A stretch of DNA of 64,000 nucleotides, from NCBI RefSeq assembly GCF_026262505.1, contig NC_067206.1, positions 22,521,896 to 22,585,895 on the forward strand, written 5' to 3'. This document shows, piece after piece, positions 10,701 through 20,013 of this stretch. A program made the position numbers and the translations under genes. Source of the stretch: Trichomonas vaginalis G3 (taxonomy: Eukaryota > Parabasalia > Trichomonadida > Trichomonadidae). Each line of letters opens with the position of its first letter. Position 1 is the first letter of the stretch. The notes under the pieces are model-generated. The model saw only the letters and a program-made list of their open reading frames with translations. It made no database searches and had not been told where the DNA came from.

Positions 10701-11516
10701 AATCCTTTGCAAGAAAATATAAAGCTCATTCTGAACAGTATTTATGGCAAAACTATTCTATCTCCTATTGAGTCAAAAATAACCATAGTAATGACAAAGA
10801 TGCTATAAGATATGCCATCAGAAACTACAACCATATAGTGAAGTTCGAAGGTTTGGATGGTTCAGATAAAACTATTTTCAAGCTAACGAAAAGCATTTGC
10901 AGACACTTTAACTTCTGTCCACTTGGTGTTAACATTCTTCATGTCGAAGAGAATAATGTGTGAAGTATTCTGTACTGCTGAGGACTTAGGAATGGACATC
11001 TTTTATAGCGATACCGACAGTATGCATCTCTACAATGAAGATATCCCTCGTTTAGCTGAAGAGTTTGAGAAACGTTATGGAAGAGTTCTCATTGGTAAAA
11101 ACCTTGGTCAGTTTCATAGTGACTTCGCAGAAATAACACCTGGAAAACAAAGTTTAGCATACAAGTCAATATTTTGTGGAAAGAAGACTTACATAGACTT
11201 ACTCACGAATGATTTAAATGAAGTTGCATTTCACTGCAGAATGAAAGGCGTGAAGCAAGATGTTATTGCTTTAACCGCTAATGAAATGTTTCCTGACTCT
11301 GTTCAGTGTTTCTATGATGAAGATAAAGGTTTAATGGTTCCGCAAGGAAAATTTGACAAAGACTCTGAGTTCAGTGTTATGAAGTTATATAAAGCACTTT
11401 ATGACGGTCAAGAGATTGGATTTGACTTATGTAAGTCTTCTAGTCCTTGCTTTGCTGAAAAGTTTAACTTCTCAATAACGACTAAAACAAGCTTTATTCG
11501 TAAGTTGAAGTTCTGA
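7740..11516 (+). pseudogene. Protein-primed family B DNA polymerase (pPolB), two frameshifts
   Basis: Replicates the element from a protein primer. The N-terminal 550 residues include a helical module (KHYATNKKALADILNDYNG) and a segment EDNCFVYACIQAGVDEETI conserved in Maverick polymerases. Exonuclease motifs: ExoI FFADFECST near residue 575, ExoII NLSYDINFILRHM near 627, ExoIII YCKQDVRIL near 753. Polymerase motifs: A DFDAVSLYPSA near 840, B LNSIYGKT near 1000, C FYSDTDSMHLY near nucleotide 11005. The frame shifts near 10790 and again near 10930, and the last piece ends at 11516. There is no HNH insertion between ExoIII and motif A, unlike the Maverick B polymerase. Confidence 0.9.
7904..7936 (+). 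repeat. Short palindromic repeat inside pPolB A
   Basis: aagccgcaacgcggcgagga, an 11-bp-type stem (gccgc/gcggc) with the tail gaggacgaagttcatg. It encodes KPQRGEDEVHA in the polymerase N-terminus. Related copies lie at 3778-3812, 23166-23198 and 29841-29862. Confidence 0.7.
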
Positions 11517-11600
11517 GGTCATTTATTTTTGTCAGCAATGAGGTCATGAATGAGGTCATGAATGAGGTCATTTATTTTTGTCAGAAATGAGGTCATTCGT
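11517..11600 (+). repeat. Tandem gaggtcat repeats after pPolB
   Basis: Degenerate direct repeats of gaggtcatgaat and catttatttttgtcag(c/a)aa between the convergent polymerase and the minus-strand gene at 11626. No coding potential. Confidence 0.7.
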
Positions 11601-11625
11601 GATAAAAATAAAGCTAGCGTAGATT

Positions 11626-12483
11626 TTACAATACTGCGATGGTAGAGTTTAAGAGTTGTGCTTCAATGTAGAGACAGTCCTTATGGTCTGGAGGTAAGAA
11701 CACTGGGCAGTTATGGTCATGAGTGGAGAACATGTCTATCCAAAACTCACGATTGAAGCCAGTTAATTTATAGTATTTAGGGTTAGGAAGTGGTGAAGTT
11801 CTTGTATGACCAATGAACTCATTTTCAACTCCCTTACTTAAGTTTGAATATAATATAGCTTGCTTTCTATCCCAAATGCCAGGTGTTACAATCTTTGAAA
11901 ATTCATTTTTCCTCGGAAGCATTGCATCATAATTGAAAACATTCTTGAAATCATCACTTGGTTCAGAGATTTGAAATCTTATACGTAATGGATTTTCTTT
12001 CTTTTTAGCGACTTCATTGAATGGTGAGAATACAACAAACTGACAGTCATGTGTTCCATCTTCATTTTCATTAAATTCATAATGAAAGTCTATAAGTTGT
12101 GGCTGACTACCTTCTTCTTTCAGTTGTGCAAGAAACTCACGTAAAGGCTGTAAAGTTTGTACTTCAATGTTGAACTTTTTCTCGAACATCTCATTAAATG
12201 AAATCATACATTGTTGCAATGTTGTATCGTCTTTAAAGTATTTGTATATGTGAATGTTTTGGGCGCTTAAAGACTGTTCGTCATTTTCTATCTCGACTTG
12301 AAGTATAAAGTCAACCTTTCTGAAAGCACGTGTTATATACATAGATGTTATGCCAATGTACTTCTCTTCATTTATGTTCACAATCCAGTCTGTTGGAAAC
12401 TTAAACGTTACTCTGTTCCCCTTTATTTTGACGTCAGGGTTTTCACTACTGAACGCAACAGATAAAGGTATTTGTCTATACAT
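11626..12483 (-). CDS. Candidate minor capsid (penton-type) protein, 285 aa
   Basis: No firm family match. Beta-rich throughout (VKIKGNRVTFKFPTDWIVNI, YIGITSMYITRAFRKVDFILQV) with the segment QAILYSNLSKGVENEFIGHT...KYYKLTGFNREFWIDMF near the C-terminus. That order (strand, SNL, loop, strand) and its position beside the capsid cluster resemble the single-jelly-roll penton proteins of Polintons. The start context is ccgaactaaATG. Other virion proteins remain possible. Confidence 0.35.
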   Translation of the reverse strand: MYRQIPLSVAFSSENPDVKIKGNRVTFKFPTDWIVNINEEKYIGITSMYITRAFRKVDFILQVEIENDEQSLSAQNIHIYKYFKDDTTLQQCMISFNEMFEKKFNIEVQTLQPLREFLAQLKEEGSQPQLIDFHYEFNENEDGTHDCQFVVFSPFNEVAKKKENPLRIRFQISEPSDDFKNVFNYDAMLPRKNEFSKIVTPGIWDRKQAILYSNLSKGVENEFIGHTRTSPLPNPKYYKLTGFNREFWIDMFSTHDHNCPVFLPPDHKDCLYIEAQLLNSTIAVL

Positions 12484-12507
12484 TTAGTTCGGATAAAAAT
12501 AAACCAT

Positions 12508-12780
12508 TTACTCTTTCTTTGCTTCAGCTTCTTTAGCTTTTTGTTCTTCCTTTGCTTTTGCTTCTTCTCTAGCTTTCTTCGCCAGCAAACGTGGGTTCTT
12601 TTGTCTTCCAGCAGCTAATGCAGCAAGTTGTTTTTCACTAAGTTTTCTCTTTGGTCTCTCTGGCTTTTGTTCTTGTTTTTGTTCCTTCAGTTCGGATAAA
12701 ATTTGCTCACGAATTTCTTTCTTCAATGCTTCAACATCTATGACCCCTTGGGTCTTGTCCGTAGGACTTGTCTGAGTCAT
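12508..12780 (-). CDS. Small basic coiled-coil protein with LSEKQ-GR motif, 90 aa
   Basis: The start is taken at the ATG of MTQTSPTDKT. It contains EALKKEIREQILSELKEQKQ (coiled coil), then RPKRKLSEKQLAALAAGRQK, a motif common in small proteins of giant viruses, virophages and Polintons and thought to bind nucleic acid. A Lys/Glu/Ala-rich tail follows. Role inferred: DNA packaging or virion core. Confidence 0.55.
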   Translation of the reverse strand: MTQTSPTDKTQGVIDVEALKKEIREQILSELKEQKQEQKPERPKRKLSEKQLAALAAGRQKNPRLLAKKAREEAKAKEEQKAKEAEAKKE

Positions 12781-12825
12781 TTGACTGCAGATAAAAAACA
12801 AAATTAAAACTTTAACCGATGTAAA

Positions 12826-13256
12826 ATGAGCTTGTCAAAATCAGAGCGAGAGTCTATTATATTAAATGACGCAAGAGGAATACAACATCCTTTCTATTAC
12901 GTAAGTCAGAGTAAAGATGGTAAAATATACGTAAGAAAAAGAAAGGTTCCATTAGCGAATGCAGAAAGCGACAACATTAAGGTGCATGGCAAGGGTGAAG
13001 TCCACGAAGCCCATATAAAACCTTCTGTTCAAACTGAGCAAAAAGAACCAGAAGAAAAGAAGCCAGATGTACTTTCAATAACGAACCAAGAGCTTATTGC
13101 AAAGTTCGTGAATTTCATTGAAAAACAAACCGAGTCAAAGAACCCTGACCACCAGTGAAAGAAGTTGAGACAAAAGAGAATGTACAGTTCATTGAAAATG
13201 TCAAGAAACAACTTCCACCACGAATGCCAAGAAGAAGAGTGAGAATAATGAAGTAA
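12826..13256 (+). pseudogene. Small basic Maverick protein, frameshift near 13152
   Basis: The ATG at 12826 follows the context gatgtaaaATG. The N-terminal part PFYYVSQSKDGKIYVRKRKV shares the Y-x-DG-x-x-RK pattern with the protein at 15436-15672. The annotated frame ends at 13158 (NPDHQ), but a shift gives PVKEVETKENVQFIENVKKQ and a tail rich in Arg/Pro (LPPRMPRRRVRIMK) ending at 13256, which looks like the real C-terminus. Unknown function, possibly virion core. Confidence 0.55.
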
Positions 13257-13283
13257 ATAGATATTTTTATCCGAAGTAAATAC

Positions 13284-14822
13284 ATGCAGAACGAACAGTT
13301 AAACGAATTTACTCCAGCAGAGCATATTCATCAGATTCGCTCATATTTCGATATCATAGACAATGCAGTTCAAATTGGTGACACTAATAGAAAATATTCT
13401 GACGCAAAGATTCCATCACAACCTGGAACTGCTAAAGATAACACATGGGTAACATTCAATCTCTCACCTCCTGGTGAAAATATGTTGGACCTTTACAATA
13501 CATTCATTACGTATAAAATGGAAGGTCAATTTATTGTAGATAAAGAAATTGGTTCAGGTTCCAATAAAACAAACCCACCAGGATTTTGGATTGGTTTCGA
13601 TGACGCTTTCTATGCAGTTGCTGGATATCAAATCCTTGCAAATGGTCGTATCGTATATTCTCAAGACAACGCAAGAGAAGAAGCATATATAACTTCAAAC
13701 TCACAAACTACCGAACAAATAAAGAAAGTAGATGTTTTCTCAAAGACTCGACATGAAGATGTATGGAGTCATTCGGGAACATGCAGAACAGGACAAATTG
13801 TTAGTGGTCCAATTACAGCAGGAAAATCATTTGATTTTAAGCTTCGTTTAAGAATTCCTGTTAGAAGATTCCTTCCATTAGAAGCTATTCGATTTATTCC
13901 AGCTTTTGCAGGAAACATTCAGCTTAAAGTAAAGTTCAGTAGCGACGCCTTACAATGCACATCTATATCTGTAAATGATATCATTGCTTTCAATCCAACT
14001 CTTAAAGTTGCATTTGCTTCAGATTCAAATCCACCGACAAATAAATTTTGTTCCATGGAATGAACCATTCACTATGATAACGAAGGCAGTAGAAGCTAGT
14101 GGAACAGTTACTATTACAACTGTAACCAGCAACTATTTCGAACAAAGATGGATTTTAATGAATGTTTCATTCATCCAAAGTCATTCTCTTTAGACCCTAA
14201 CATTTATACAGAACTTGTAGAACATTATACAAACGAGGCTTTATGTTTTCCTGTTAAAGTTATGGATTGGATTCCTATGGACGGTTCATTCTCAAAGAAT
14301 ACAGATAGTTCAAGTGCAACATTTACAGCAGCTTATACGCCTATTAATGTTAAAAGTATTTGGGCACTATTTAGAAAGAAAGACAACTATTATGTTAATT
14401 TTGAGAACCCTAAGTTTAAATATCTTCAGCTTTCCATGGGAGCTTATGGAAATATGCCTGCAGAACCTGAAAAATCATATGGACCTGTATTTTATGAAAT
14501 GGTTGCGAACGCTTGCAATACAAACAATGATATGATTGGATTTAATGAAGATGTTATGAGGTCATTGGTGGATGATGGTAGTGTGGAACATAAATGGGAT
14601 AGCTATGACAACACACATTTCTTATGTGGTTTTCCAACAGAAGTGGACTTTTGCTTCCAGCAAGGTCAAACATCTACTGCTCCAATAACATACAAATTGT
14701 CTGTTAAAGGACCTATTGAACTAGCAACTGAAAACGTACCAAAGCCACTTATTGGATTTATGAGGGATTGTTGCTTTGCCATTCAGGTAAGACGTCAGGC
14801 ATCCCATAATAAGATTAGATGA
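13284..14822 (+). pseudogene. Major capsid protein (double jelly roll), frameshifted near 14050-14150
   Basis: Two collinear pieces (13284-14063, 14148-14822) form one gene of about 510 codons, the usual size for a Polinton double-jelly-roll capsid protein. Typical segments are TWVTFNLSPPGENMLDLYNT, a DDAFYAVAGYQILANGRIVY strand pair, LRIPVRRFLPLEAIRFIPAF, and in the second roll NVKSIWALFRKKDNYYVNF and KYLQLSMGAYGNMPAEP. The frame is lost in the linker between rolls. It starts at ATG after gaagtaaatac and ends ASHNKIR. Confidence 0.8.
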
Positions 14823-14886
14823 CTATAACTTAGCCACGGACGACAGTGAGGAATAAAGGATGAACGTTTATTTTTAAAGCTTATAA

Positions 14887-15358
14887 ATGAGTTCTTCATC
14901 AAGCTCTCGTGAACCTTCACCATCTATGAAACAAACTTTACCAAACGATTATGGAGCACCTATTGAATATTTCTTACGAGCTGCACAATGGCAAAGAGCA
15001 GTCTCACCAAGGTTAGGTGTTCCACCAGCTCCTGTCAAAAATAGCATTTGGTCAAGTCCTTATATAAAATATGGTCTCCCACTAGGTTTGCTAGCTACAG
15101 CAGGAGCAGTTATGATGTTGAAAAGAAATAAAGCAAATGTTGTAAATAATACTGAAGTAGCTGAAGTTAAACAAACTCCAACACCTTCACAAGCAAAACC
15201 AACGTCAAAACAACGCCTTCGCCAAAACCAACGTCAAAACCAACGCCTTCACAAGCAAAACCTTCAATGACTCCTGAACCTATGGAAGTACAAACTCCTA
15301 TTCAAAAGTCAACTCCTAAACGACTCCAACATTTAAACCAGAACCTACTCCTCAAATA
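14887..15358 (+). pseudogene. Small membrane protein with Pro-rich tail, frameshifted
   Basis: The ATG at 14887 follows cttataaATG. It has a Ser-rich N-terminus, one hydrophobic segment IKYGLPLGLLATAGAVMML (about residues 58-76) and a basic stop-transfer KRNK. A tail built from repeats of ccaacgtcaaaa/cgccttc follows. The first frame ends at 15270; another frame (KPTPSQAKPSMTPEPMEVQ) runs on to about 15358 and fits the Pro-rich composition better. A virion membrane protein is possible. Confidence 0.5.
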
Positions 15359-15435
15359 AATCGTAAAACTCTGCGTTTCCTTACTGAAAAAAATAACGTT
15401 ATTTTATTTAATATTAAAATTTTTATTTGATTGAA

Positions 15436-15672
15436 ATGACGACTAAAGTCACTGAAGCAATGAAACAAAAGTTTTTGGTAGAATACATTAAATCAGGAAC
15501 TATTCCAGAAGGTTTTTACATTCATACTATGAAGGATGGTAGAGTTCAGTTTAGAAAGATAAAGCAACCATTAGATAGAGAAGGTATATTAAGGAAGATT
15601 AAACTTCATGAGGACAACATTGCTGAACTTAGGAAGAAGTTAGAAGAGTTGGAGAAAGGAAGAGAGTTATAA
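15436..15672 (+). CDS. Small coiled-coil protein, 78 aa
   Basis: The first true ATG is at 15436 (MTTKVTEAMKQKF). It contains GFYIHTMKDGRVQFRKIKQP, sharing the Y-x-DG-x-x-RK pattern with 12826-13256, followed by a heptad-like Leu/Glu/Lys helix (RKIKLHEDNIAELRKKLEEL). Unknown function. It is followed at 15690-15735 by another AGATCT-type repeat block. Confidence 0.6.
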   Translation: MTTKVTEAMKQKFLVEYIKSGTIPEGFYIHTMKDGRVQFRKIKQPLDREGILRKIKLHEDNIAELRKKLEELEKGREL

Positions 15673-15689
15673 AGCAATGAATTCAACAA

Positions 15690-15745
15690 GGTTAGAAATG
15701 AGGGTAGAAATGAGGTTAGATCTACCCTTCTACCCTAAATTTATT
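15690..15745 (+). repeat. AGATCT repeat block, solo copy
   Basis: ggttagaaatgagggtagaa followed by aggttagatctaccc (15714-15727) and cttctaccctaaatttattt, the right-hand orientation of the cassette repeats at 5296-5345. There is no cassette gene beside it, so it is a solo copy or an independent regulatory repeat. Confidence 0.7.
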
Positions 15746-15836
15746 TTTGCGCTATGTTTTCATACGTGTGGGAGTGGTGATATCATTAATTTTTAAGTTT
15801 ATTTTTAAAATTATTTTTAAGTTTATTTTTATATAA

Positions 15837-16163
15837 ATGACGAAAACTATTGAGATAACAAACTACAACGGTCATGAGTTCAAGAATTTGTTCTTCGTTC
15901 CTCGTGAAAATACATTCTATCAGATACGAGGGAGAAAGGGTAAAGTTAGTTTGAGCGTTTATGAAGGAATGAAGAATGGAAAGTTTATACAAGCATACGA
16001 TACAAACGGTAAACGTGTTTCATTAGCTTTGTCAAAACTTACTAACATTTATTTTGACAGTGACTTTGACTCTGACGATTGGAGCGACAGCAGCGATACT
16101 GAAGAATATGAACTATTGTGTGAAGCACAGCAATGGGAGGAGTTGCAATACTTTTGTAAGTGA
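15837..16163 (+). CDS. Small acidic-tailed Maverick protein, 108 aa
   Basis: ATG after tttatttttatataaATG, the strongest form of the element's start context. A beta-rich first half (IEITNYNGHEFKNLFFVPRE, KGKVSLSVYEGM) is followed by a run of Asp/Ser/Glu (DSDFDSDDWSDSSDTEEYE). Not recognised. It is the last gene before the right end of Maverick A. Confidence 0.6.
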   Translation: MTKTIEITNYNGHEFKNLFFVPRENTFYQIRGRKGKVSLSVYEGMKNGKFIQAYDTNGKRVSLALSKLTNIYFDSDFDSDDWSDSSDTEEYELLCEAQQWEELQYFCK

Positions 16164-16712
16164 GAACGTTTATTTTTTACATTAGTGAAGTCGTTTGTGA
16201 AAACGTTTATTTTTTCATTAGTGAAGTCGTTAGTGAAGTCGTTAGTGAATTCATTAGTGAATTCATTAGTGAATTCATTAGTGAAGTCGTTTATGTGTCA
16301 GACGGTTTTGTAAATATTTAAGGTTAAGTTGGTGTTGTGGTTGTATTGTAAAATATACGTTACCAGTTTTGTAAAGTGTCAAAACAGCTAAGTGGTGTAT
16401 GGAGGCGCGCAGTGCCTCTGTACACGACTTAGGTATACTAACTGCGAAACCGCCTCTTGTCTCAAAATTCATTTTATATCCCGGCATGGCGCCAAAATAC
16501 AACATACTCATCATATACATATATTCATATTTTTTATTATATATTTATAATCAGCATATATCTCCTTTAATAGTCTCATATAGAGCGCTGTGCTAAACGC
16601 ACCTTTGGACACCCTATATTATGCTCTCCACAACACTTTAATTCAATCTTTATATTGTATTCATTCATTAAGAAAGCAACAAAATCAATATTGTGTGAAA
16701 ATATTGCATAAT
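16164..16712. repeat. Repeats and a hairpin near the right end of Maverick A
   Basis: 16181-16298 holds a tandem array of 12-bp units (agtgaattcatt/agtgaagtcgtt) preceded by two copies of aaaacgtttattttt. 16389-16431 is an imperfect palindrome (aagtggtgtatggaggc ... gcctctgtacacgactt). The rest is AT-rich with a GC-richer patch (16480-16650). No gene seen. The element's end must lie here but cannot be placed without its left partner. Confidence 0.6.
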
Positions 16713-17117
16713 TCATGCATTCAGAATCTGGTGTTTGATATTTTTGGAGTTAAACTCTTCAAAATCATCAGAATTGTCTAATTTAATTCCATATTCTTTC
16801 CAAAACAGGAAGTTTAAAATAGATTCAACATTGCTGATCTCTGTGACATTGTAATCATCTGATATGAGTTTGGCAAGAGATAAATATGACTTTGTATAGC
16901 GATTATTATATGGAATGATATGTAAAATGTCTCTTATTACATTTGTCGGAAGACAATTATTTGAATCAATCAATTTTGTTTTGGTCATTTTGTAAATTGA
17001 GTTTATTTCTTCTTCCTTTTCCGTTCTTAGCTTATACAATGCAGTATACGAATCGATGTGGTATTTATAGGTACTTCGCAATTCACTGAATTTATTTGGG
17101 TGAATGTCGTGAAGCAT
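16713..17117 (-). pseudogene. Ankyrin-family (DUF3447-type) protein stub, 134 aa
   Basis: The sequence has the stereotyped T. vaginalis ankyrin-family N-terminus: LRSTYKYHIDSYTALYKLRT, LPTNVIRDILHIIPYNNRYT, FLFWKEYGIKLDNSDDFEE. These proteins normally continue for hundreds of residues into ankyrin repeats; here the frame ends after KNIKHQILNA with no repeat. The start ATG has an Inr-like TCAATATTATTT just upstream. The truncation is on the side facing Maverick A, consistent with loss by insertion or rearrangement. Confidence 0.65.
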
Positions 17118-17643
17118 AAATAATATTGACCGAAAAATACAATAAGATTATACAACCATTGAATTTCTCTATGTCAATGTATAGTAAAAAACGAGTTTGA
17201 CGTTTTGCATATATGTATTTTTCTTTATTTGTTAAATAAGCAAATCTTTATTGAGAAATCATCCTTGATTGTATAATCTAATCATTTCTCTGCTAAATCT
17301 GTTTATAAAAATATGTTTTTGTTCTGAATCTAGTGAGTAGCAAGATTACACATATGGAAATGAAAAAAAAAATATTTTACAAAACTCAATTTTATAGACA
17401 TTTTGTTAATGTAATGATTACTATCAAAACTGAAAGATCATTACATATATATATTATAGATAAACCTTTCATATTTCATATTGAGGAATAATAATTTAAA
17501 AATTATGGCCTCTAATCTATTTAGATATAAGCAACTAGAGTTCCAAAATTTATTTCATATATTTTTTCAAACTCATTCTTTTATCTTATCCTCCCATATT
17601 GGAGAAAAATAAACATATAAATCGAAAATTGACAAAACCGTCA
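17118..17643. other. Intergenic AT-rich DNA
   Basis: About 530 bp between a divergent ankyrin stub and the Pmp-like gene. No ORF, RNA or repeat recognised. Confidence 0.6.
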
Positions 17644-18699
17644 ATGTTTGGTTTCGTTCTCTTTTCCCAGTGTTTCTCTCGTGATTTGAGAACACTTCAT
17701 GTCAAAGAATCCGGTCTCGGTGATTGTATATCGAGTGCTTGCGATTTTGACACTGCTTCTCACACATTAAGAAATGGAGATACAGTATTTTTCGATCAGG
17801 ATAAGATTGAAATTACAAGTTACCCATCAGCATTCTCAGACTTACTCCATACAGCTATGTTTATGAATGTAACCTTCATTTCTGAAAGCGGAAAAACAGA
17901 AATCAACGGCCGTTTCATGGCAGGTGAGCAACTCTTCGATATTCACTCAGCATCTCGTTATTGCTGGGCCAGATTTGTTGGTTTCACGTTTACTCATTTC
18001 GAAAAGAAAGTTTTAACACGTACAATGACAGAAAATCAATGGCCACTCATTAACTTCAAGGAGTGCACATTTACAGAAAACAATGACGACATTATCGATG
18101 TTAATGGCGGAACATTTCAATTCGATAATTGTTTATTTACAAGCAACCGCAAGCGTCCAATCAAAGCCGTTAAAGAAGCTATGATCGAGTGCAACGATTG
18201 CAAGTTTACGAAGTCTGAATCCTGCTTCTTCTCAGATTGCGATGTTATTCTTAACAATTGCCAATTTACAGACAACTTTGGCAGCCGTGGTGGTGCCATT
18301 TACGCAGCATCTGCAACATTGACGATCAGAGGTTGCAAATTTATCCGTAATACAGCAAGAATTAACGGCGGCGCCATTTATACACGTCTTTCTATTTCTG
18401 ATTTGGCATCTGATATCAAGGATTGCGTTTTCATCAGCAATACAGCTAGGGAAAACGGAACAGCAGTTTATACCTATCTTTCTGACATGTTATTAGAGAA
18501 TAATTGCTTCAGTGGCGATGAGTCCTCTGAATACGTTCAAAACCAGTCCAACAACAAGCTCGTAAATAATGAATTTAAGAGCCAATGCACAAAACAGCTC
18601 GAATACGAGCCTCCAAGGGATGATTACGCTCCTCTTGAGCCAAATCCAAAGTATGATATTGATGTTGATGTTGGTCCTAATGTTGGTATTGAACTTTAA
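17644..18699 (+). CDS. Pmp-like right-handed beta-helix protein, 351 aa
   Basis: The start is set at 17644 because the upstream in-frame codon is TTG and the ATG here begins a short hydrophobic signal-like stretch (MFGFVLFSQCFS). The body shows about 20-residue beta-helix coils with the GGAI and FxxN signatures of chlamydial polymorphic membrane proteins: RGGAIYAASATLTIRGCKFI, NGGAIYTRLSI, FISNTA. Cysteines recur at one per coil. T. vaginalis has a family of such proteins, mostly predicted surface or secreted. No C-terminal membrane helix is seen; the tail is acidic (DIDVDVGPNVGIEL). Confidence 0.7.
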   Translation: MFGFVLFSQCFSRDLRTLHVKESGLGDCISSACDFDTASHTLRNGDTVFFDQDKIEITSYPSAFSDLLHTAMFMNVTFISESGKTEINGRFMAGEQLFDIHSASRYCWARFVGFTFTHFEKKVLTRTMTENQWPLINFKECTFTENNDDIIDVNGGTFQFDNCLFTSNRKRPIKAVKEAMIECNDCKFTKSESCFFSDCDVILNNCQFTDNFGSRGGAIYAASATLTIRGCKFIRNTARINGGAIYTRLSISDLASDIKDCVFISNTARENGTAVYTYLSDMLLENNCFSGDESSEYVQNQSNNKLVNNEFKSQCTKQLEYEPPRDDYAPLEPNPKYDIDVDVGPNVGIEL

Positions 18700-19256
18700 A
18701 ATATATTCGTTCGGAATACTTTTAATAAAATATTTTTTTTTGATAAGTTTTGCAAAATATGACTCTTTTTACTTATATTCGTTTATGTTATTCACTAATA
18801 TCAGAAAGAAATTTTGAATTAAAGTTAGATGGGGGTAATTGCACCCTTAATTCTTTTAATTTGTTATGTAAACTCCAAGGGATGATTACACTCGTCTAAT
18901 TCAGAGATATGTATTCGAAGACTTTACTAGGACTCCCATCCTCATCGATTCTTGTCAATCATCTGATAATTAAGCTAAAATATATTCAAGAATCCATATT
19001 ATCACTTGATATGTACAAAATGTTATGATACCCCAAAATTTATTATATGTAAATATCAAGTGATATCCATTGATATTGGATTTTGGTTTGTTTTGATGTA
19101 ATGTCTTGTTTTAGGAAAAGTTGTGTATCTAAGAAATCTAAAGATTTTAGTAATAAAAACAAAATATAAGAAAAAAATTATGTTATTTGATTTGAAACAA
19201 CGTTATGCTCTATCCTAATATGAGTTTTCATGATAATTATCGGTACAAAATAATGT
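18700..19256. other. Intergenic DNA with inverted repeat and short duplicate
   Basis: No gene. ctccaagggatgattaca at about 18869 repeats 17 bases of the Pmp-like gene's 3' part (18610), suggesting an old partial duplication. 18995-19085 holds an imperfect inverted repeat built on tatcacttgatat / atatcaagtgata. Confidence 0.5.
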
Positions 19257-19847
19257 TCAGAAATAATAAAAGAAAAATAAGAATATAAACGTAGGGATCA
19301 AAATTCCTACGAGGAAGTAAGTTAATTCCCTTGGTAATTGAACAAGAGGGAAAATATAACGTAACATTATCGTAAATCTGTTATTAAATTTAATAGCTGC
19401 TTTCAGATCTTGGTATGAATGGTTTGGAAATTGCTTTTTCAACTTTGAAAGTGACCAGATTTGCTTATTTAAAATTACATTTTCAACATCTATACTTAAT
19501 TCACGAATTGTATCAACTGTTGATGTTGTATTATAACACCCTTTTGAAATTTTCTTATATGGTTCTTTGCATTCGAACTCTTTGCGCGTACATTTTCCGT
19601 GTTTTGGACATGGAGTGCAAACAGCAGAATAAGGACCTGTACAGTAATTTATATTAACTTGAGTTAAAACAAATGATAGGAATATTAATAAAATTGCAAT
19701 AATCCATTTGATAAATTTTCTCTTCTTTATTTCGCGAACTTGTGCTTGTTGAAACAAAAGGAGTGGATAATTTACAGGTGATACTTCTCTTGAAGAACGT
19801 TGAGAATGTGATGGTGAATTTGAAACACTCGCATTATGTTCAGACAT
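19257..19847 (-). CDS. Possible Man1/Src1 (MSC)-type inner nuclear membrane protein, 196 aa
   Basis: The start is taken at MSEHNASVSN because an Inr-like TCATTTTTATATT ends just before that ATG. Ser-rich N-terminus, a basic patch REIKKRKFIKW, TM1 (IIAILLIFLSFVLTQV), a Cys-rich lumenal segment (YCTGPYSAVCTPCPKHGKCT...CKEPYKKISKGC), a helical segment, then TM2 (FLVGILIPTFIFLFFFYYF). Two TMs around a C-x-x-C-P-x-x-x-x-C segment match the Man1/Src1/Heh C-terminal domain layout, but the protein is shorter than usual. An EGF-like surface protein is the alternative. Confidence 0.45.
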   Translation of the reverse strand: MSEHNASVSNSPSHSQRSSREVSPVNYPLLLFQQAQVREIKKRKFIKWIIAILLIFLSFVLTQVNINYCTGPYSAVCTPCPKHGKCTRKEFECKEPYKKISKGCYNTTSTVDTIRELSIDVENVILNKQIWSLSKLKKQFPNHSYQDLKAAIKFNNRFTIMLRYIFPLVQLPRELTYFLVGILIPTFIFLFFFYYF

Positions 19848-20013
19848 AATATAAAAATGAAAATTCATATTGCAATATTAAGCCGGTTGATGTTAGAACA
19901 AGGGGTAAAAGCGTAGATGATTAATAAAAAATGAAATTTTGTCCTCAAAATAAAAATTCAATTTCAAAAATTTGGAAAACATGTATATTATTTGTAATCA
20001 GAATATTTGTATT

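Larger units (their letters stand above)
1..16700. mobile_element. Maverick/Polinton A, partial (right part)
   Basis: Virus-like self-synthesising DNA transposon entered from the left window edge. It is recognised by its gene set: rve integrase (2616-3701), protein-primed polymerase B (7740-11516), double-jelly-roll capsid protein (13284-14822), a fibre gene and KilA-N-type genes. The left terminus lies outside the window, so terminal repeats cannot be matched and the right end is only bracketed. The last element-like ORF ends at 16163, 12-bp tandem repeats end near 16300, and a host ankyrin-gene stub starts near 16740. Most genes carry single-base frameshifts, so the copy is either decayed or poorly sequenced. 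The packaging ATPase was not seen and may lie further left. Confidence 0.85.

Noticed and set aside
16389-16431. Palindrome as the exact terminus of Maverick A
   Set aside because: Without the left end in the window there is no inverted partner or 6-bp duplication to prove it.
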